A stretch of DNA of 64,000 nucleotides from an uncultured Bacteroidales bacterium (GTDB lineage Bacteria; Bacteroidota; Bacteroidia; Bacteroidales; UBA932): positions 124,001 through 188,000 of the forward strand of contig CALVDF010000001.1 of NCBI GenBank assembly GCA_944326245.1, in the 5' to 3' direction. This document shows, one piece after another, positions 55,343-63,252 of this stretch (its first letter is position 1; every line of letters begins with the position of its first letter). The position numbers and the translations under genes were made by a program. The notes beneath the pieces were generated by a model that ran no database searches, was not told the origin of the DNA, and saw only the letters and a list, made by a program, of their open reading frames with translations.

Positions 55343-56573
55343 GACCGGCAGCCGCTACTGCCCGCACCGCTGCCGCGGCAGTGGAGAATGCTATCTGGAG
55401 ATTGTACCCGCCGGTGTCGGCATCGAGATTCAGTACCTCACCTATAAAATATAGTCCGCGGACGGACTTGGACTCCATTGTTTTTCGGGAGATTTCCCTC
55501 AGCGATACCCCTCCGGCCGTAATCACAGCCCTGCGGTAGCCGGCATGCCCCTTTATCTGCAGCTTCCAGCACTTCAGGCGCACCGGCAGATTCTGGATAT
55601 TGAGGGAAGGGTTTGCATCCATAAACGGCTTAACGGCCTGTAAAGGCAGAAACCTTTCCAGGTACCTGGAGAGCTGTATTCCAGGAGTGAACTCCCTTTC
55701 CACCCTGGCCTTGAGTTCCGTTACAGGCACGGCCGGCTTCAGGTCTATTACCGCTTCCACCTTCTTACCTTCCTCCAGGGCCATCACTGCCCTCCGGCTT
55801 ACCCTGAACCCCAAGGCACCTTCAAGCCCGTCTGAAGTAAATGTCAGTTCCCCGAATTCGGTCTGCACTTCTCCTCCGTCGACCATCAGCGAAAGCGAGA
55901 CATTGCGCAAAGTCAGTCCGGACAGGGAGAGGTTGTAACTGACCGGGACCAGAGCCACGAGAGACGGGACCGTTGCAGTAACGGTATGCCCCAGACTGCG
56001 GGCAATCCGGTACCCGTCGCCAGTCGAACCGGTGACCGGATAGGACAGCCCTCCTGTGGCAACTATCACATACGGAGCCACTATCTCATCCATCCTCATC
56101 CTGTCCCCGGAGTGCAGTATTTCCACTACAAAATGCCCGGAAGGAGACCGAAGGACCGACATCACTTCACAATTGTACAGTATATCCACATTGCCGGCGC
56201 CTGTAATTCTGGAGAGCAGAGCATCCCTGACATCCGCACTGCGGCCGGAAACCGGAAACACCCTCTTACCCCTTTCGACAGCCGTCTGCAGGCCCATTGA
56301 TGCAAACATTTCCACTGTATCCCTGTTGGAAAAGCCCATGAACGAGGGACGGAAAAAGCCCGGATCCGGATGGACATGTTCCCTGAAATCCTCCCACTGG
56401 CAGGCATTTGTCATATTGCAGCGTCCTTTGCCCGTCAGCAGCAGTTTCCTTCCGCACTGACCGTTCTTTTCCACCAGAGCCACCTTGAGGCCGCTGCCGG
56501 CAAAAAGTGCCGCGGCCATCATTCCGGAAGCACCGCCCCCGGCTATCACGACGTCATATTCCATGTAGCACAT
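55329..56573 (-). CDS. HI0933/YhiN family FAD-dependent oxidoreductase
   Basis: A 414-residue flavoprotein. The N-terminal Rossmann motif is VVIAGGGASGMMAA, followed by the family-specific GQCGRKLLLTGKGRCNMTN and ATGGLSYPVTGSTGDGY; the C terminus has TAGGVSLREISRKTMESKSVRGLYFIGEVLNLDADTGGYNLQIAFSTA, diagnostic of the family. Substrate unknown. ATG at 56573 and at 56564 are both possible; the second begins MEYDVVIAGG. Confidence 0.92.
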   Translation of the reverse strand: MCYMEYDVVIAGGGASGMMAAALFAGSGLKVALVEKNGQCGRKLLLTGKGRCNMTNACQWEDFREHVHPDPGFFRPSFMGFSNRDTVEMFASMGLQTAVERGKRVFPVSGRSADVRDALLSRITGAGNVDILYNCEVMSVLRSPSGHFVVEILHSGDRMRMDEIVAPYVIVATGGLSYPVTGSTGDGYRIARSLGHTVTATVPSLVALVPVSYNLSLSGLTLRNVSLSLMVDGGEVQTEFGELTFTSDGLEGALGFRVSRRAVMALEEGKKVEAVIDLKPAVPVTELKARVEREFTPGIQLSRYLERFLPLQAVKPFMDANPSLNIQNLPVRLKCWKLQIKGHAGYRRAVITAGGVSLREISRKTMESKSVRGLYFIGEVLNLDADTGGYNLQIAFSTAAAAVRAVAAAGPISL

Positions 56574-56596
56574 GCCAGTTGTGAATTTTAATTTCG

Positions 56597-56604
56597 CAAA
56601 GTTA
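56597..56604 (-). promoter_or_regulatory. -7 box for the HI0933-type flavoprotein gene
   Basis: The minus strand reads TAACTTTG, 23 bp upstream of the ATG at 56573. Confidence 0.62.
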
Positions 56605-56615
56605 GAATTATTTTC

Positions 56616-56623
56616 TATATTTG
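56616..56623 (+). promoter_or_regulatory. -7 box for tRNA-Thr
   Basis: TATATTTG is an exact match, ending 17 bp before the mature tRNA 5' end. It is divergent from the flavoprotein promoter 11 bp away. Confidence 0.7.
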
Positions 56624-56640
56624 CATCCTCTTTGAATCAA

Positions 56641-56716
56641 GCCTCTTTAGCTCAGCTGGTAGAGCAGCTCATTCGTAATGAGCAGGTCGTGGGTTCGAGT
56701 CCCATGAGAGGCTCCA
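56641..56716 (+). tRNA. tRNA-Thr (anticodon CGU)
   Basis: A complete 76-nt cloverleaf: acceptor GCCTCTT/GAGAGGC with one T-G pair, D-arm GCTC/GAGC with AGCTGGTA loop, anticodon stem GCTCA/TGAGC with loop TTCGTAA (anticodon CGT at loop positions 3-5), T-arm GTGGG/CCCAT with loop TTCGAGT, discriminator T and an encoded CCA. It reads ACG codons. GH97 follows 18 bp after, possibly on the same transcript. Confidence 0.97.
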
Positions 56717-56734
56717 TCCTTTAATCTTCCAGCC

Positions 56735-58714
56735 ATGAAAAGCAGAATATTGTTTTCAGCCGTGACGCTTCTTGCCGTCTCGGCTCAGGTGCTTTTTGCC
56801 GCACCCAAGACCCGCACACTCTCCTCTCCTGACGGCACTCTGACCGTAACCGTGGAAATCAGCGAATCAGTCACATACAGCCTTGCCAGCCACGGGCACA
56901 CACTCATACTGCCCTCCCCCTTGTCCATGACACTTGCCGACGGACGCATTCTCGGGCGGGACGGGCTCGGCGGGGTACGTTTCAGGACCTCGACAGAACG
57001 GGACTCGACAGACACCCCGTTCTACCGCCAAAGCCGGATCGAAGAAAGCTACAACTCACTTACACTCAACTTCCCGAAGGCTGGATATTCCATCGAGTTC
57101 AGAGCCTATGATGCAGGCATGGCCTACCGCTTCGTGACATCCCTCAAAGACAGCATTACCATAATGGGAGAAGAGGCAGTCTTCCGTTTCGACAAGGACT
57201 ATCAGGCATATATACCATACAGCGCCAACACTGAAAATCCTTTCCAGACTTCATTCGAAAGCCAGTACACGATCACCCCTGTCAGCGGCTTCGACAGGGA
57301 CCGCCTGTCCATCACCCCGCTTCTGGTTGCAATTGACGACGGTGCAAAGGTACTTGTCACCGAATCGGACCTCGAATCCTATCCGGGAATGTTCATCGGC
57401 AGCGAAGGCGGAAATACCATGCACGGAGTATTTGCAGGCAGGCCGGAGACCTACGTGGACGGATACAGATGCCAGGAAAGGATAGTCCGCAACTCGGACA
57501 CCCTGGCCGTGACTGCCGGAAGCAGGACATTCCCGTGGAGGATCGTCTCCATAACATCCGATGATACGGAACTACCTGTCAATGATATGGTCTGGCTTCT
57601 GGGCTCCCCCTGCCGCATAGATGACATCTCATGGATCCGCCCCGGCCACTCCGCATGGGAATGGTGGAACGACTGGGGATTCACCGGCGTGGACTTCAAG
57701 GCCGGGATAAACACTGAGACTTACAAATACATGATCGACTTTGCAGCTGCCAACGGTCTGGAGTACGTAGTGGTAGACGAAGGATGGTCTCCCCGTACCG
57801 GAGGGGACATCATGAAAGCCATCCCCGGCTTCGATGTGGAGGAAGTGGCCCGTTACGGCAGATCCAAGGGAGTCGGCGTCATCCTGTGGGCAGTGGCATA
57901 CGTGCTGGACGACAAGCTGGAAGAGGCATGCAGCACCTACTCGGCCATGGGAATAGCAGGATTCAAGGTAGACTTCATGGACCGCGACGACCAGGAAGTG
58001 GTGGAAATGAACTACCGCATACTCGAGGCAGCAGCCAGATACCATATGGTCATAGACCTGCATGGCATGTACAAGCCTACCGGTCTCAACCGCACATGGC
58101 CCAACCTGCTCAACTACGAAGGGGTCTGGGGACTCGAACAGATGAAATGGAGCGATGAGGACATGCTCACATACGATGTGACAATGCCTTACATACGCAT
58201 GGCCGCCGGCCCCATAGACTATACCCAGGGAGCTCTCAGGAACGCACAGCCCAAAAACTTCGCCCCCATCTACAGCGACCCCATGAGTCAGGGTACCAGG
58301 GCGCATCAGGTAGCCCTCTACGTCATCTTCGACTCACCCCTGACCATGCTCTGCGACTCTCCCACGGCATACGTGCGGGAGCAGGAGACCACAGAGTTCA
58401 TCACGGCCATTCCCACGGTCTACGACGAGACCCGCGTCCTGGCCGGAGAGATCGGCAGATACATCATCACTCAGCGCCGCTCGGGTGACCGCTGGTACAT
58501 CGGCGGCATCACCGGCACTGAGGCCCGTACACTGACCTTCACCCCCGACCTTCCCGAGGGCAGCTATACCTTCAGGATATTCCGCGACGGTGTCAATGCC
58601 GCTTCACGCGGAGAGGACTACCGGATAGAGACCCTGGTGTGGACTGCGGGACAGGAATTAAGCATAGAGGCTGCGCCGGGCGGAGGATTCGCCATCATCA
58701 TTGATAGAAAATAA
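56735..58714 (+). CDS. Glycoside hydrolase family 97, retaining type
   Basis: A 659-residue exported glycosidase with a signal peptide (MKSRILFSAVTLLAVSAQVLFA). An N-terminal beta-sandwich (about 25-290) is followed by the (beta/alpha)8 barrel with HSAWEWWNDWGF, YVVVDEGWS and GFKVDFMDRDDQ, and a C-terminal beta domain. The KVDFMDRDD motif, with Asp413 as likely nucleophile, places it in the retaining alpha-galactosidase-like branch of GH97 and not the inverting SusB alpha-glucosidase branch. No SusC/SusD pair is next to it. The nitroreductase gene starts 30 bp later. Confidence 0.93.
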   Translation: MKSRILFSAVTLLAVSAQVLFAAPKTRTLSSPDGTLTVTVEISESVTYSLASHGHTLILPSPLSMTLADGRILGRDGLGGVRFRTSTERDSTDTPFYRQSRIEESYNSLTLNFPKAGYSIEFRAYDAGMAYRFVTSLKDSITIMGEEAVFRFDKDYQAYIPYSANTENPFQTSFESQYTITPVSGFDRDRLSITPLLVAIDDGAKVLVTESDLESYPGMFIGSEGGNTMHGVFAGRPETYVDGYRCQERIVRNSDTLAVTAGSRTFPWRIVSITSDDTELPVNDMVWLLGSPCRIDDISWIRPGHSAWEWWNDWGFTGVDFKAGINTETYKYMIDFAAANGLEYVVVDEGWSPRTGGDIMKAIPGFDVEEVARYGRSKGVGVILWAVAYVLDDKLEEACSTYSAMGIAGFKVDFMDRDDQEVVEMNYRILEAAARYHMVIDLHGMYKPTGLNRTWPNLLNYEGVWGLEQMKWSDEDMLTYDVTMPYIRMAAGPIDYTQGALRNAQPKNFAPIYSDPMSQGTRAHQVALYVIFDSPLTMLCDSPTAYVREQETTEFITAIPTVYDETRVLAGEIGRYIITQRRSGDRWYIGGITGTEARTLTFTPDLPEGSYTFRIFRDGVNAASRGEDYRIETLVWTAGQELSIEAAPGGGFAIIIDRK

Positions 58715-58744
58715 TTTAACTTTAACACCTTAGTGACTGTTATT

Positions 58745-59368
58745 ATGAAATCGAGACTTTACATCCCTCTTATACTCGTTGCCCTGAGCTGCGCGATACT
58801 GGCCGTGGCCCTGTGGGTCGGCACTTCTGGCGGCGACAGCAGCAGCGGCACATCCTCCGATGTCCTGGAGAATATCGCCACGCGGACCAGCATTCGTGCC
58901 TATACCTCCGAACCTGTGGACGAGGAGACCGTAACGGCCCTGCTCAAGGCCGGCATGGCGGCTCCCACGGCCATGAACACCCAGCCCTGGTTTTTCTACG
59001 TGGTACGCGACCGGGAGCTTATGAAGTCGCTGGCCGAGGTGCTGCCGTACGCCAAGATGGCAGCCGACGCAGCCGTGCTCATCGTGCCCTGCGGAGACCG
59101 GGAGCGGTTCCTGACCGGAGAGGGCATGACCTACTGGGTACAGGACGTGTCCGCCGCTACCGAGAACATCCTGCTGGCGGCTCACGCCATGGGACTCGGG
59201 GCCGTATGGACTGGGGTCTACCCTGTACGGGACCGCATCGCCGATGTCTCCCGCATCCTGGAGATGGACGAGAACCACGTGCCGCTCTGCGTCATTCCCA
59301 TCGGCTGGCCGGCTGACAATCCGGAGCCCAAGGACAAATGGGATCCTGACAAGGTTATCTACAGATAG
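58745..59368 (+). CDS. Membrane-anchored nitroreductase-family protein
   Basis: A 207-residue FMN-dependent oxidoreductase. The ATG at 58745 is preferred over a GTG at 58733. An N-terminal hydrophobic anchor (MKSRLYIPLILVALSCAILAVALWVG) and a Gly/Ser linker precede a nitroreductase domain with RTSIRAYTSEPVDEETVTALLKAGMAAPTAMNTQPW, MGLGAVWTGVYP and VIPIGWP. The catalytic domain would therefore sit outside the cytoplasm, which is uncommon, or LVALSC may be a lipobox making it a lipoprotein. Substrate unknown. Confidence 0.85.
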   Translation: MKSRLYIPLILVALSCAILAVALWVGTSGGDSSSGTSSDVLENIATRTSIRAYTSEPVDEETVTALLKAGMAAPTAMNTQPWFFYVVRDRELMKSLAEVLPYAKMAADAAVLIVPCGDRERFLTGEGMTYWVQDVSAATENILLAAHAMGLGAVWTGVYPVRDRIADVSRILEMDENHVPLCVIPIGWPADNPEPKDKWDPDKVIYR

Positions 59369-59389
59369 ACGGATAAACCTTTAGCGGGG

Positions 59390-59540
59390 AAAGAAATACG
59401 TCTGAAAAGACCAGGCCCGATTATTCATAAATCGGGCCAAAGCCCACTTTTCGTTTACCCCACCTAAATCCTCCCTTAGGGAGGACTTGGCCCCTCCCTC
59501 TAGAGCCGAGGGCGGCTAGTCTTTTCAGACGTATTTCTTT
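59390..59540. repeat. 151-bp element with perfect 22-bp terminal inverted repeats
   Basis: Arms 59390-59411 and 59519-59540 are exact complements (22 bp; outwards they continue GGG/TCC with one mismatch). Inside are a 9-bp hairpin GGCCCGATT/AATCGGGCC (59414-59438) and the palindrome CCTCCCTTAGGGAGG (about 59472-59486). It starts 21 bp after the nitroreductase stop. The structure resembles a MITE or REP-type intergenic element; no target duplication was seen at its borders. The rest of the 373-bp gap (59541-59692) is A/T-rich with no other structure I can name. Confidence 0.85.
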
Positions 59541-59692
59541 TCCATCCAGCACTGTACGGATCAACCGACTGCGGCACGTTGTATGATTCTTATACAATTT
59601 TCAAAAAATTAGACACTTTGCGTGTAAAAATTTTACAATTAGCCATTTTACATAATTAGATAATTTATTGTGTTTGAATGCGTTATGACTTT

Positions 59693-59708
59693 TGGCACAG
59701 TTTTGGCT
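59693..59708 (+). promoter_or_regulatory. Sigma-54 (RpoN)-type -24/-12 promoter
   Basis: TGGCACAGTTTTGGCT fits the consensus TGGCAC-N5-TTGCW with one mismatch in the -12 element, and the invariant GG (59694-59695) and GC (59706-59707) are exactly 10 bp apart. The predicted start is about 59719, leaving a 23-nt leader before the permease ATG. No TAnnTTTG box is better placed. Confidence 0.75.
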
Positions 59709-59741
59709 ACATCTTCGAGACACAAGATAATACGCTAAAAC

Positions 59742-62075
59742 ATGAAGTCTTTTCTCCGATTCATCTCACGCAACAGCCTCTACACGGTTATAGAGGTGGC
59801 GGGCATGGCCATTGCCCTGGCATTCATCATTTTCATCGGGACATACGTAACTCAGGAGAGCAGTTACGACACGTTCGTCGGCGAGGATATCTACATCGGT
59901 TCGGATTCTGAGTTCTTCGGTCTCAGCGGGACTATCAAAGGGTCTGTCGAGGGGCGCTATCCGGACATTGAGGCCATCTGCCGGCTGATCGGCACCAAGT
60001 CCCTCAACGGACTGGACCTGAGCACTTCGATAGGCGACGAGACCCTGGTGCAGAATGCCCTGTGTGTGGATTCCAACTTTCTGTCGCTCATCCCCGTACC
60101 AATGGTCACCGGAGACAGAGGCAGCGCGCTTGAGGCCACCGGATCGGTCATCATCTCCCGTTCCTTCGCCGACCAATGGTTTCCCGAAGGCAATGCCGTG
60201 GGCAACAGCGTGGACATCACAGCCGGCGGGGAAAAAGCCAGTCTGCTGGTTACCGGCATATTCGAGGATATGGAACGGACCGTGCTGCCGCAGTGCGATA
60301 TGATCTACCGCCTGGACTTATTGGAGAGATACGTTCCATACCTGACCCGTAACGGCAACGGCACGACGGTAACCCTCTACAAGATACGCGAAGGAGCTGA
60401 CCTTAGCACCATCAGCCGGGAGATTATGGGAATACTGAAAGAAAGCGACGCTCTCTATATGTCCGGTATCTGCACTGAATACAGCTTAGTGCCTTTCAAG
60501 GAGGTGCACTACGGAAGCGGAGCCAATTTCCCCTTCCCCTTCGAGAACATCGTAAACCGGGACATGCTGCGGCTCTTCACCGCCGCCGGAGTGCTGCTGC
60601 TGGTATTTGCCCTGCTCAACTACATCTCGCTGACCACAGCCCAGGTGGGATTCAGAGTCAGGGAGATGGCGACCCGCAGGCTGATAGGTTCCTCCCGCGC
60701 AGGCATCATCCTCCGCTACATCGGAGAGTCCTTGGCCGTGACTGCCGTGGCCTTCATACTCGGATTTATCCTCGCCGAGGCCACCTCTCCCCTCTTCAAC
60801 ACCCTCATCGGCAAGACCTACAGCCCGCTCGCGTCCCTTACCTGGGGCACGGCCGCACTGTGGGCCGGAGTCATCGTGCTGCTGTCAGTCATCGCCGGCA
60901 TCATCCCAGCCATGATGGTGTCGCGCTACAGGCCGATAGACATCGTCCGGGGCGAGTTCTCGAGGGCGAGCAAGATGATACTCGGAAGGATTTTCCTGGT
61001 AGTCCAGAACGTCGCCGCCATCGGAGCCGTAGCCATCTCCATTGCCATGTTTCTGCAGCTGCGCCACATGGTGGAGAAGCCCATGGGCTATACCAGAGAC
61101 TCCCTTGTAGACGTGACTGTCTCCAATACTCAGAATCCCGACGACTTCCTCAAGGACCGTCTGAAGTCCCTGCCGTGCGTGGCGGAAGTGGGATGGACAC
61201 AGGGCTGTCCGGCGGGCGGGCGCAGAAGCTCGTGGGGTATGGAACTCGACGGCAACCGCTACAGCGTAGTCATGTTTGACGGAGACACCACGGCTCTGCG
61301 CCTGCTGGGAGTGAGAGTCCTCAGCCAGAATGCAGAGCCCCTGCCCGGCACATTTTACTTTACCCGCAGGACTGCCGCCGCTTTAGGGATGGACATGAAT
61401 ACGACTCTGTTCGAATATGACTACGGTGCCATCAACGTCTGCGGTATCATCGACGACCTGTGGATGGGCAACGCCAACTCCACCGACAACGACATGCTGA
61501 TATGGACCGTACAGCCGTCGGAGCCCCAGTCGCTCGGCAACATGATATCCTTAGTCGTAAAGGTCAACGGAGACCCGGATGATGCTGTCCGCACGATACA
61601 GGAATTCTACGCCCGCGAGAAACCGGACCTGAACGTAACCGTAGAGACCTACGAGAACATCTACCGCCGCACTTACACCGCCGAGGACCGCAGCCTCAGG
61701 ATCACCGGTCTCTTTGCCCTGCTCACCATCGTCCTGACAGTAATGGCCATGGTTGCCATGAGCACCTACTACGCCCGCCAGAGAGCCAAGAGCACAGCCG
61801 TCCGCAAGATTATGGGCTGCTCGCGGACGGAAATCTATACCCATACGCTCGCCAGCTTCATGTCCGCATCGCTGATTGCCGCGGTGATAGCCATTCCCCT
61901 GATTTACACCTACACAGGACGGTGGCTGCAGACCTACTCCTACCACATAGGCAACTATTGGTGGATTTACCTGCTGGCGCTGCTCATCGTGGCGGCTATC
62001 GCTGCTCTCGCCATTACCTACAGGGCTGTGCAGCTGATGAATACAAATCCTGCCATTGCTCTTCGCAAAGACTGA
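59742..62075 (+). CDS. MacB/FtsX-like ABC transporter permease
   Basis: A 777-residue permease with an N-terminal membrane segment (about 12-36), a MacB-type periplasmic core domain, and an FtsX domain (three segments between about 280 and 415). After this the pattern repeats: a fourth segment, a second periplasmic region and a second FtsX set near the C terminus (SLRITGLFALLTIVLTVMAMVAMSTYYARQ... to end). Such long two-module permeases are common in Bacteroidota, often in sets under sigma-54 control. No ATPase, membrane-fusion protein or TolC gene is next to it, so it must pair with a distant ATPase or act as part of a signalling-linked efflux system. Cargo unknown. Confidence 0.87.
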   Translation: MKSFLRFISRNSLYTVIEVAGMAIALAFIIFIGTYVTQESSYDTFVGEDIYIGSDSEFFGLSGTIKGSVEGRYPDIEAICRLIGTKSLNGLDLSTSIGDETLVQNALCVDSNFLSLIPVPMVTGDRGSALEATGSVIISRSFADQWFPEGNAVGNSVDITAGGEKASLLVTGIFEDMERTVLPQCDMIYRLDLLERYVPYLTRNGNGTTVTLYKIREGADLSTISREIMGILKESDALYMSGICTEYSLVPFKEVHYGSGANFPFPFENIVNRDMLRLFTAAGVLLLVFALLNYISLTTAQVGFRVREMATRRLIGSSRAGIILRYIGESLAVTAVAFILGFILAEATSPLFNTLIGKTYSPLASLTWGTAALWAGVIVLLSVIAGIIPAMMVSRYRPIDIVRGEFSRASKMILGRIFLVVQNVAAIGAVAISIAMFLQLRHMVEKPMGYTRDSLVDVTVSNTQNPDDFLKDRLKSLPCVAEVGWTQGCPAGGRRSSWGMELDGNRYSVVMFDGDTTALRLLGVRVLSQNAEPLPGTFYFTRRTAAALGMDMNTTLFEYDYGAINVCGIIDDLWMGNANSTDNDMLIWTVQPSEPQSLGNMISLVVKVNGDPDDAVRTIQEFYAREKPDLNVTVETYENIYRRTYTAEDRSLRITGLFALLTIVLTVMAMVAMSTYYARQRAKSTAVRKIMGCSRTEIYTHTLASFMSASLIAAVIAIPLIYTYTGRWLQTYSYHIGNYWWIYLLALLIVAAIAALAITYRAVQLMNTNPAIALRKD

Positions 62076-62083
62076 TTTGTGCC

Positions 62084-62107
62084 ATTTGTGCCATTTCTGA
62101 CACAAAT
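62084..62107. repeat. Small hairpin and repeated TTTGTGCCA after the permease gene
   Basis: ATTTGTG (62084-62090) pairs with CACAAAT (62101-62107). The left arm belongs to a tandem ATTTGTGCC duplication (62075-62092). A T-run lies 14 bp further on, so it may act as a weak terminator. Confidence 0.4.
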
Positions 62108-62164
62108 AGAATTCGGCACGATTTTTTCAATATGGTGAGACATCAGTTATTAAACAGTTTTTAA

Positions 62165-62839
62165 ATGGGTTTAGAAATTCTACTAATCGTCGTCATCGCC
62201 ATAGCCGGCATGATAGTGCAGGGCAGACTGCAGAAGGTATTTGACAAATATTCCAGAGTGATGTTCCACGGAGGGCTCACCGGCCGGGAAGTAGCGGAGA
62301 AAATGCTGCGGGACCACGGCATCCGCGACGTGCGGGTAACCAATGTCAGCGGCCATCTCACCGACCACTACAATCCCGCCAACAAGACCCTGAACCTCTC
62401 CGACTCGGTATACAACAGCAACAGCGTGGCGGCAGCGGCAGTAGCGGCCCACGAGTGCGGACACGCCGTACAGCACGCGGAGGGCTACGCTTTCCTAAAG
62501 ATGCGCTCGGCTCTCGTGCCCATCGTGCAGTTCTCCTCGATGTTCGCCCAGATAGTGATTATCCTGGGACTGATCATGATGACTGCCTTCCCTGCCCTCT
62601 ACTGGATAGGCATCGCGATGTTCTTCATGATCTTCCTCTTCAGCGCCATCACACTCCCGGTGGAGTACAATGCCTCGGCCCGCGCCCTCGCCTGGCTGGA
62701 GCGCTCCAACACTCTCTCCACCGTCGAGCTGGACCAGGCCCGCACCACCCTCCGCTGGGCTGCACGCACCTATCTCGTCGCCGCCCTCAGTGCCCTGGCC
62801 TCCCTCGTATATTATTTGGGATTCAGGCGCAGTGAATAA
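62165..62839 (+). CDS. YugP-like zinc metallopeptidase, membrane protein
   Basis: A 224-residue member of the Zn_peptidase_2 family (PF04298). It has an N-terminal hydrophobic segment, the zinc motif AAHECGHAVQHAEGY near residues 96-110, two central membrane segments (FSSMFAQIVIILGLIMMTAFPALYWIGIAMFFMIFLFSAITLP) and a final hydrophobic end. The conserved LPVEYNASARALAWLE follows the membrane part. Function unknown; probably membrane protein quality control or regulated proteolysis. ATG chosen as the only good start in frame. Confidence 0.9.
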   Translation: MGLEILLIVVIAIAGMIVQGRLQKVFDKYSRVMFHGGLTGREVAEKMLRDHGIRDVRVTNVSGHLTDHYNPANKTLNLSDSVYNSNSVAAAAVAAHECGHAVQHAEGYAFLKMRSALVPIVQFSSMFAQIVIILGLIMMTAFPALYWIGIAMFFMIFLFSAITLPVEYNASARALAWLERSNTLSTVELDQARTTLRWAARTYLVAALSALASLVYYLGFRRSE

Positions 62840-62866
62840 TTGCGGTTTTTAAAAACGCACACCAGT

Positions 62867-62920
62867 AATAGCCATATATGGATATTTGTTTGTATATTTG
62901 CAAAAGAATAGCAATATATG
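62867..62920 (+). promoter_or_regulatory. Direct-repeat operators flanking the hipBA promoter
   Basis: AATAGCCATATATG (62867-62880) and AATAGCAATATATG (62907-62920) differ at one position and are exactly 40 bp apart, placing them on nearly the same DNA face. The first contains the palindrome CCATATATGG (62872-62881). They flank the -7 box TATATTTG at 62893-62900. The second ends 5 bp before the hipB ATG. This is the geometry expected of autorepression by the HipB protein. Confidence 0.65.
62893..62900 (+). promoter_or_regulatory. -7 box of hipBA
   Basis: TATATTTG matches exactly and lies 25 bp upstream of the ATG at 62926. It falls inside the longer in-frame ORF from 62878, which argues for the shorter hipB start. 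Confidence 0.7.
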
Positions 62921-62925
62921 ACTAC

Positions 62926-63252
62926 ATGGACAATCTTTCTTATACTACCAACCAGGACATCATCGCCCTCCTTTGCCAGCGTTTGAAGGAGTACCGTCTT
63001 GCCGCCCGCATAAGCCAAAGGGAAATGGCGGAGAAGTCCGGCGTAAGCCTGACCACCATCAGCCATCTCGAACAGGGGATGAACCGGAACATCACGCTCA
63101 ACAATTTCATTTCGCTTCTGCGGGTGCTTGGCATGGAACAGCGTTTGTCCGACCTGCTGCCCGAACTGCCTGTGCCCCCGATGGCCTTGAAACAGATGAA
63201 CAAGTACATACCCAAACGAGTAAGGAGGAGCTACCATGATACAGAATCTTGA
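62926..63252 (+). CDS. hipB: HipB-like XRE-family antitoxin
   Basis: A 108-residue DNA-binding protein with a Cro/C1 helix-turn-helix (LKEYRLAARISQREMAEKSGVSLTTISHLEQGMNRNITLNNFISLLRVLGM, about residues 20-70) and a short basic C-terminal tail. It is expected to neutralise HipA and repress the operon. The start at 62926 is preferred because it follows the -7 box. The last 17 bp overlap the hipA start, and a strong ribosome site (TAAGGAGGAG, 63221-63230) for hipA lies inside this gene. Confidence 0.88.
   Translation: MDNLSYTTNQDIIALLCQRLKEYRLAARISQREMAEKSGVSLTTISHLEQGMNRNITLNNFISLLRVLGMEQRLSDLLPELPVPPMALKQMNKYIPKRVRRSYHDTES

Noticed and set aside
59390..59540. Simple intrinsic terminator for the nitroreductase gene
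   Set aside because: The 22-bp arms are 107 bp apart with several internal hairpins, too large and complex for a terminator, though it may still attenuate read-through.
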